A stretch of DNA of 61,615 nucleotides from an uncultured bacterium (GTDB lineage: Bacteria; Nitrospirota; Thermodesulfovibrionia; Thermodesulfovibrionales; Thermodesulfovibrionaceae), in contig CALDSV010000028.1 in the NCBI GenBank assembly GCA_937924475.1, positions 1 through 61,615 on the forward strand, written 5' to 3'. Made by a program: the position numbers and the translations under genes. The notes beneath the pieces are model-generated. The model was not told where the DNA came from. It saw only the letters and a list, made by a program, of their open reading frames with translations, and ran no database searches. Below, piece by piece: positions 57,119 through 61,615 of this stretch (positions are counted from its first letter, which is position 1; the number at the start of each line of letters is the position of its first letter).

Positions 57119-57963
57119 CTCACCATAAGTTAATAATTGGAAATTGTATGAGTATGCAAGAAATCCCAGATGAAAGTGTTCATTTAGTGGTCACTTCACC
57201 ACCATATTTTAATGCCCCATTTGACTATAAAGGATTATTTAAAAGTTATGACCAATACTTAGAGGTCTTAAATAGGACAGCTCAAGAAATATTTAGAGTT
57301 CTACAAAAAGGTAGAATTGCTGTAATAAATATTGATGATATGCTTGTAGACGGTGAGAAATTCCCGATTGTTGCTGATGCTACAAAGATATTTCAAAATG
57401 TTGGTTTTAGATACAGAGATCGGATTATTTGGAAAAAACCCGATGGCTATTTAAGGATTAGCCGAAGAAGTGGTGTTCTTTTACAAAATCCATATCCGAT
57501 GTATTTTTATCCTGATAATTTACTGGAAAGCATATTAATATTCCAAAAAGGCAAGTTTGACTATCGCACAATATCAAAAGAGTTAAAAGAAGCATCAAAG
57601 ATTGACACAAAAGAGTTTTCTGAAAACAAGTGGTATATGACGATCTGGGAAATGGTTAATGTTTTGCCTGGTTCACCATTAGAAAAAGAGATTGCTGCTT
57701 TTCCTGAGGAACTACCTTACAGAATTATAAAACTTTTTTCTTACAAAGGGGAGACAGTTTTAGACCCTTTTGTAGGAAGTGGAACAACTATGAAAGTGGC
57801 AAGGCAACTTGGAAGAAATAGCATCGGGATAGAAATTAAAAAATCATTAATTCCTATAATTAAGAAGAAACTGGGTTTTGACGAACAGTTAAATCTTGAT
57901 AATCAAGGTGATACTTTTGAACTGATAATAAGGAAAGGGGGCAAACATGGATGTATCAGCTAA
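57115..57963 (+). CDS. type II DNA methyltransferase (beta class)
   Basis: A 282-residue amino-methyltransferase. The catalytic motif IV TSPPYFNAPFDYKG is near residue 30 and SAM motif I DPFVGSGTTMKVARQLGRNSIGIEI near residue 225. This order (catalytic before SAM) and the SPPY motif mark N4-cytosine or N6-adenine enzymes of the beta class. It overlaps the endonuclease gene by 17 bp. It protects host DNA at the sites cut by its partner. The recognition site is unknown. Confidence 0.92.
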   Translation: MTHHKLIIGNCMSMQEIPDESVHLVVTSPPYFNAPFDYKGLFKSYDQYLEVLNRTAQEIFRVLQKGRIAVINIDDMLVDGEKFPIVADATKIFQNVGFRYRDRIIWKKPDGYLRISRRSGVLLQNPYPMYFYPDNLLESILIFQKGKFDYRTISKELKEASKIDTKEFSENKWYMTIWEMVNVLPGSPLEKEIAAFPEELPYRIIKLFSYKGETVLDPFVGSGTTMKVARQLGRNSIGIEIKKSLIPIIKKKLGFDEQLNLDNQGDTFELIIRKGGKHGCIS

Positions 57964-59017
57964 AATAACGGGTATAAACTATACTCCATTTCTAAGTCGT
58001 TTAATGAATCAACACAAAATAGATGAAATAGATTTTGCTTTTAGTAAAGACGCAGCATTTGTGTTAAATATTCAAGAAGACAAACAAGTTGCTTTAAGCT
58101 GGTGGGTATCTCCAAAGAGAACTAGATCATACCCTTATGCACGAGTTTATGACACTTTAAATTTTCAAGGTAAAAAAGTAACAATCATTCCTATATTTAA
58201 AGATGAGGGCAAAGATGGAGATAGAGATTTTATACAATGGGATACTGTTTCATTAATGAGTTTATTAGGTGTATATGTGATTATAACTTATTATAAAAGC
58301 GCTGAAAAAAGTTCAAGATACAAGCATAAAATAACAAATCAAAGATTTGATTATGATCATTTAAAAGAAGAACTAAAAAATATTTTGTCTTACCATTCCG
58401 ATGCTTTACACTGGAATCTTGCACAAATTGAAAAAGTTGGCGAGATTGCTCAGAAAGCTTTAAGTTCTTATAAAGAAATCTCAAAGCAACTTGGTGTTAA
58501 TATGCATTCAGAGGAATTAGTAAAAAAAAGAATTAATAAACTCTATAAAGAAAAAGAGACTTTTATGTCGTTTTCAAGAGAGTTAGCAAAGAAAGCTCAA
58601 AATAGAGAGTCCTTAACAGTTCAACCAAAAGAAAGATTAACTGGGGTTAAGGCTACCCTTACAATTGAAAATTATCTCGGAGGATATTATTTCTTTACTT
58701 GCGATGAGGTTAATATTGAGAAAGGAAATATTTATCTGGTGGAAGGAAAACATAGCCAGCAAAGGTTTCTTCCATCATTAGAAGATATAAAGGATGGTTT
58801 AGTAAAGATGATTTTATTTACAAATTTAAGAGAGGTAAAAATTGGAAACATTGAATACACTCCTATGCCTATATTAAAGCTTACAACAGATTTAAGCTTT
58901 TCAATCAATAAACTAAGAAGCTCGGATAGGGAGGTGCTAAAGCTTCTTCAACAAGAAGCAGAAAAAAATGGTTTTCAGGTATTAATTAATGATACAAATT
59001 TAGAAGATATTATTTAA
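57947..59017 (+). CDS. restriction endonuclease partner
   Basis: A 356-residue soluble protein overlapping the methyltransferase. GGGGGCAAAC lies before its ATG. A PD-(D/E)xK-like core may be NIEKGNIYLVEGKHSQQRF near residue 255, where E-G-K follows a beta strand; the earlier IDEIDFAFSKDAAFVLNI is also acidic. I do not recognise its exact family. The tight link to a beta-class methyltransferase makes a type II endonuclease the best call. Confidence 0.75.
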   Translation: MDVSAKITGINYTPFLSRLMNQHKIDEIDFAFSKDAAFVLNIQEDKQVALSWWVSPKRTRSYPYARVYDTLNFQGKKVTIIPIFKDEGKDGDRDFIQWDTVSLMSLLGVYVIITYYKSAEKSSRYKHKITNQRFDYDHLKEELKNILSYHSDALHWNLAQIEKVGEIAQKALSSYKEISKQLGVNMHSEELVKKRINKLYKEKETFMSFSRELAKKAQNRESLTVQPKERLTGVKATLTIENYLGGYYFFTCDEVNIEKGNIYLVEGKHSQQRFLPSLEDIKDGLVKMILFTNLREVKIGNIEYTPMPILKLTTDLSFSINKLRSSDREVLKLLQQEAEKNGFQVLINDTNLEDII

Positions 59018-59202
59018 GGACGAATATGAAAATAACCATTTTTTATTTTTGGATCCCATTTGGTCAAAGTATTTTTTTCAACTCTAAACAAATCACTTTT
59101 ATAATAACTCCAACAAAAAAGGGGGATATCTTATTATATCCCTTCCTCCAAAAATGTCTCTAAAATAATTACAGAGAGACTTTTTTGGGGGATAAGGTCC
59201 AA

Positions 59203-59222
59203 AAAAAAACCGTGAAAAAAAC
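59203..59222 (+). repeat. direct repeat framing the R-M cassette, right copy
   Basis: AAAAAAACCGTGAAAAAAAC, the same 20 bases as 56739-56758; the match continues as GTG with one base missing. Confidence 0.5.
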
Positions 59223-59300
59223 GTGAGAGAAAGGGAGAGAATATAACTAAAAATAATCAATCATATATAAAACAAGAATTACAAAAACCTCTTGATTTTA

Positions 59301-59343
59301 TTGAATTTTCAAGCATAGTGTTGGTCCCCCGAATGTTCTGGAT
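59301..59343 (-). repeat. remnant joining integrase upstream and downstream sequences
   Basis: Reverse strand reads TCCAGAACATTC followed by GGGGGACCAACACTAT and CTTGAAAATTCAA. The second piece matches 43068-43097 (GGGGGACCAACACTAT, CTTTTCAAT), the region before the integrase start. The first matches the integrase end (TCCAGAACACTT, 42016). It looks like an integrase locus reduced by internal deletion, in inverted orientation to the left end. Confidence 0.5.
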
Positions 59344-59347
59344 ATTT

Positions 59348-59386
59348 TTCGTAGTCCGACGCTCTATCCAACTGAGCTATGGGCGC
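59348..59386 (-). repeat. attR, right 39-bp direct repeat
   Basis: Exact copy of 41891-41929. It is the displaced original 5' half of the chromosomal tRNA-Arg gene, from the anticodon loop to the first base. It has no 3' half and is not a functional tRNA. Confidence 0.9.
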
Positions 59387-59418
59387 TTAAGAATATTATA
59401 ACATAGTTTATTTACAGT

Positions 59419-59709
59419 TTATTTATATTCAAAGGAAACTTTTATTATAGTTTTCACATTCCCTGCAGGATTAAAAACACCTATGACTTCTAAATCTCTT
59501 GGATTAAGATTATGTAAATCCGCATAATTTTGCTTATAACAGCTTCATGATAAATATATTTACCTTCATAATAATTAAAAAAAAGCTTTAAAGATGTAAG
59601 TTCCACGATTTTTCTGTCCGATATATAGCTTTATTGTTGCAAAATCAAGATATCCTAAGGGCTTACATAGACAAGTAAACTCATGGAAATTTTTAATTTC
59701 TGTTTCCAT
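59419..59709 (-). pseudogene. queF: decayed queF (7-cyano-7-deazaguanine reductase)
   Basis: The reverse strand starts METEIKNFHEFTCLCKPLGY and DFATIKLYIGQKNRG, close to the QueF motif EFT.LC...DFATI. After a frameshift in a T8 run it reads NYYEGKYIYHEAVISKI, and after another NLNPRDLEVIGVFNPAGN to the TAA at 59419. The pieces keep QueF order, but at least two indels destroy it. QueF makes preQ1 for queuosine in tRNA. Confidence 0.7.
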
Positions 59710-59744
59710 TTTTAACTTATAGAGAGCTGAATTAAATAAATTAA

Positions 59745-59810
59745 ATTTTTAATAAGTTTTTCAAGAAGCCTGATTCCGTAAATTATACCTGGAGATCCTC
59801 TTATCGCTAA
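59745..59810 (-). pseudogene. fragment of a ubiX-like flavin prenyltransferase
   Basis: Twenty-two codons read LAIRGSPGIIYGIRLLEKLI, which resembles the UbiX N-terminus (ITGASGxIYGxRLLExL), the FMN-binding loop. No start is visible and stops follow. It lies directly upstream of the queF remnant and in the same orientation, so both may derive from one decayed segment. Confidence 0.5.
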
Positions 59811-59894
59811 AAAACTTTTGTTTGTAATAACATATTGATGAAATGTTAGAAAGATGGTTTAAAATAACAAAAATTATTCGTAATAGGAGGATAA

Positions 59895-60752
59895 ATGATG
59901 AAAATAGGGTTCATAGGACTTGGAAATCTTGGAAAAGCTATGGCAAAAAGACTGATTTCAGAGGGAGTTGAATTGATTGTCTGGAATAAAACTATTGAGA
60001 AAGCAAAAGAATTAGGATGTCCTATAGCTAATACCCCAAAGGAGCTTATATCTGGAGTCGATATAATCATTCTAAATCTAAGAGATAGCAGTGCTGTAAA
60101 GGATGTATTAATAAAAGAAAATGGAATTATTTATGGTAATTGTGAAAATAAGATAGTTATTGATACCACAACAAATCATTTTGAGGAAGTCTTAGAATTT
60201 TATAATCTTCTAAAGGAGAAAGATGCTTATTATCTTGAATCTCCTGTTTTGGGCAGTGTAATTCCAGCTTCTCAGGGGCTTTTAACAATACTTGTTAGTG
60301 GTAATAAAACTGCTTTTGAAAGAGCAAAGTTTATACTGGAGAAAATGGGCAAAAATATCTTTTATCTTGAAAAAGAGGGAGTTGCAACTAAAATGAAGTT
60401 GATAAACAATCTTGTTCTTGGCAGCCTTATGGCAACTCTTTCAGAGGCGATTGTATTTGCAGAGCAATCAGGTATTGACAAAAAGCAGGTAATTGATATA
60501 CTCCTTTCTGGAGCTGGAAACTCTATGGTTCTCAATGCAAAAAAGCAGAAAATCATTGAAGAAGATTTTACGCCACACTTTACAAACGCTTTAATATATA
60601 AAGATTTAGATTATCTTCAGGATTTAGCAAAACTCTTGAAAAGACCATTATTTACTGGAAGTATTGTAAAGGAAATTTATGCTACAGCCATACTAAAAGG
60701 ACTTGAAAATGAGGACTTTTCCAGTATTTACAAGCTTTTTAAATACTTTTAA
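59895..60752 (+). CDS. 3-hydroxyisobutyrate/beta-hydroxyacid dehydrogenase family protein
   Basis: A 285-residue NAD(P) dehydrogenase. It has the Rossmann motif GFIGLGNLGKAMAKRLISEG, the substrate loop LESPVLGSVIPASQGLLTILVSG, and catalytic lysine context TKMKLINNLVLGSLMATLSEA. TAGGAGG precedes the double ATG (59895/59898). The family includes glyoxylate/succinic semialdehyde reductases; the SPVLGS loop fits that branch, but the substrate is not certain. It is intact among decayed neighbours. Confidence 0.88.
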   Translation: MMKIGFIGLGNLGKAMAKRLISEGVELIVWNKTIEKAKELGCPIANTPKELISGVDIIILNLRDSSAVKDVLIKENGIIYGNCENKIVIDTTTNHFEEVLEFYNLLKEKDAYYLESPVLGSVIPASQGLLTILVSGNKTAFERAKFILEKMGKNIFYLEKEGVATKMKLINNLVLGSLMATLSEAIVFAEQSGIDKKQVIDILLSGAGNSMVLNAKKQKIIEEDFTPHFTNALIYKDLDYLQDLAKLLKRPLFTGSIVKEIYATAILKGLENEDFSSIYKLFKYF

Positions 60753-60885
60753 AAGCAATTAAAACTAATAAAATTTTTCAAAAAGAGCTCTAATTTTTTC
60801 AAAAGCAAATTCTTGCTTTAAAAAGATTTATGTTCTAAAGCAAAAATCTGTTCTCCATTGGAGTGTGGGATTCTTAAGTATTTTC

Positions 60886-61056
60886 CATTTTCATACTCTT
60901 CGGGATTTTTCTTTAACTATAATTTTCTCTTTTTGCATTAGATAATTTAGAATCCCTTCCATTAGAACGACAAGGCTGAAAATTTTACCTTTCTTAAAGG
61001 AATTTTTCCATGGAGTGAATGAACTTTTAAACTCTTCCTTTGGTTTTGGTTTCTCT
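60886..61056 (-). pseudogene. IS256/mutator-type transposase remnant, copy 2
   Basis: Reverse strand reads EEFKSSFTPWKNSFKKGK and LMEGILNYLMQKEKIIVKEK, then breaks. DNA words such as CCATGGAAAAATTCCTTTAA and TTCTAATGGAAGGGATTCTA are shared with copy 1 at 36001-36130. Only the N-terminal part is left. The surrounding 60753-60885 and 61057-61255 contain no gene I can support. Confidence 0.65.
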
Positions 61057-61255
61057 CTAACTTTGAAATAGTATTACTTCTTAATTTTGAGTTTTTGAAT
61101 TTTACTATATTTTTACTAAGTATTCTGGTAAATCCACATGGCAGTTAAATAAGGTTAAGGGTATAGTAAGTATGAAAAAGCACCTATTGACATTAAGACT
61201 AATAGATGGTAAAAATTAGGAAATAGCAGAATTATGATTTACGTAGGAGGTCATC

Positions 61256-61615
61256 ATGGAGATAGAGAAGATTGCAGAGAAGTTGAAGGACTTAATAATT
61301 GGAGAGATAAGAGAGGAGTTTAGGGATTTTAAGTCATCTGTAACTGGTGAGCTTGCTGGATACAGGCTTGCCATAGAGTCTATGAATGGAAGGATATCAG
61401 GTATAGAGGCAAGGCAAGCAGCCTTAGAGTCTGAAATAAGGGATATAAGAAAGTCGATAGATAACCTAAGGGTAGAGCTAAAGACAGAGATAATGCTTAA
61501 TACCCAAAGGATAGACGAAACAAACAGAAGGATAGATGAAACTAACCAGAGGATAGATGACACCAATAAGAGAATAGATGACCTAATGATAGAAATCTCT
61601 CACATAAGGGGAGAT
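61256..61615 (+). CDS. coiled-coil protein with RIDETN repeats, C-terminus outside window
   Basis: ATG at 61256 behind TAGGAGG; 120 codons open to the window end. The protein is one long coiled coil (IEKIAEKLKDLIIGEIREEFRDF) with three seven-residue repeats RIDETNR, RIDETNQ, RIDDTNK encoded by 21-bp DNA repeats. Such proteins are common, often multi-copy, unannotated genes in this kind of genome. Function unknown. Confidence 0.75.
   Translation, partial: MEIEKIAEKLKDLIIGEIREEFRDFKSSVTGELAGYRLAIESMNGRISGIEARQAALESEIRDIRKSIDNLRVELKTEIMLNTQRIDETNRRIDETNQRIDDTNKRIDDLMIEISHIRGD

Larger units (their letters stand above)
59018..59347. other. right end of the element without gene
   Basis: Holds a hairpin GGGATAT...ATATCCC (about 59119-59142) near T/A runs that could end the R-M transcript, the right R-M framing repeat, and, just inside the right attachment repeat, a 40-bp stretch related to both ends of the integrase gene (59301-59343). 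Confidence 0.6.
41891..59386. mobile_element. 17.5-kb integrative mobilizable element with plasmid-type replicon
   Basis: Bounded by 39-bp direct repeats of the 5' half of tRNA-Arg. Next to the left repeat are integrase and excisionase. Inside, in order, are envelope proteins of unknown family, a VirD4-type coupling protein, a ribbon-helix-helix protein, an iteron array, a MobF relaxase, a sigma-like protein, a primase-helicase, a replication initiator and a restriction-modification pair. No VirB4, VirB11 or other secretion channel ATPase is seen, so it is better called mobilizable than conjugative unless the unknown envelope genes form a new channel. The relaxase region looks less AT-rich than its surroundings, which suggests foreign origin. 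Confidence 0.88.

Noticed and set aside
59348-59386. Second tRNA-Arg gene
   Set aside because: Only the 5' half is present; it is the displaced att repeat.
61216-61566. 116-codon reverse-strand ORF at the window end
   Set aside because: Antisense shadow of the coiled-coil gene starting at 61256, which has a proper ribosome site.

Overview
The window is a low-GC bacterial chromosome segment. It looks like a thermophilic, sulfate-reducing Nitrospirota bacterium of the Thermodesulfovibrio kind. The clues are a split Mrp/Mbh-type cation antiporter operon, SLC13 and YeiH-type anion carriers, a futalosine-pathway (MqnB) hydrolase, many TTG/GTG starts and Nitrospirota-style GC-rich palindromic repeats in AT-rich DNA. 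This assignment is inferred from gene content, not from a marker gene.

1-15.7 kb: a minus-strand operon for a multisubunit Na+/H+ antiporter (mrpE-F-G, DUF4040/MbhD, MbhE, MnhB, MrpC, three MrpD/NuoN-like subunits and two very small membrane proteins). An SLC13 carrier, a CBS-domain protein and a GntR/UTRA regulator precede it. Divergent to these, on the plus strand, lie a PEP-synthase-like phosphotransferase lacking the PEP-binding barrel, a YeiH carrier and two small membrane proteins. Together they suggest sodium-coupled anion (sulfate?) uptake energised by the antiporter. 15.7-31.6 kb: a two-component pair, a dead integrase beside tRNA-Gly(CCC), then housekeeping genes: trmI, a radical SAM protein, a frameshifted mqnB, TPR, trmB, a Lon-like protease, thioredoxin, a TlpA-like protein, ffh, a universal stress protein and an esterase-like protein. 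31.6-41.8 kb: an accessory zone with palindromic repeats, transposase remnants, a duplicated and partly decayed set of unrecognised membrane genes, and a run of secreted or envelope proteins (DUF3617 lipoprotein, Yip1, OmpA, a beta-propeller, a Cys-rich protein).

41.9-59.4 kb is the most interesting part: a 17.5-kb integrated mobile element in tRNA-Arg(ACG), bounded by 39-bp direct repeats of the 5' half of the tRNA. It carries an integrase and excisionase; a MobF relaxase-helicase with a poly-Q tract; a VirD4-type coupling protein; a ribbon-helix-helix relaxosome protein; four unrecognised envelope or secreted proteins; a plasmid-style replicon (prim-pol/RepA-helicase fusion, winged-helix-type initiator, an iteron array with a 51-bp super-repeat next to an AT-rich stretch); a sigma-region-2-like protein behind a long structured leader; and a type II restriction-modification pair framed by 20-bp direct repeats. 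No VirB4 or other type IV secretion ATPase is present. A shared sequence containing GTTGCATTAT stands before four transfer-side transcription units, which suggests element-specific regulation.

59.4-61.6 kb: chromosomal flank with decayed ubiX and queF remnants, an intact beta-hydroxyacid dehydrogenase, a second IS256-type remnant and the start of a coiled-coil protein that runs off the end.
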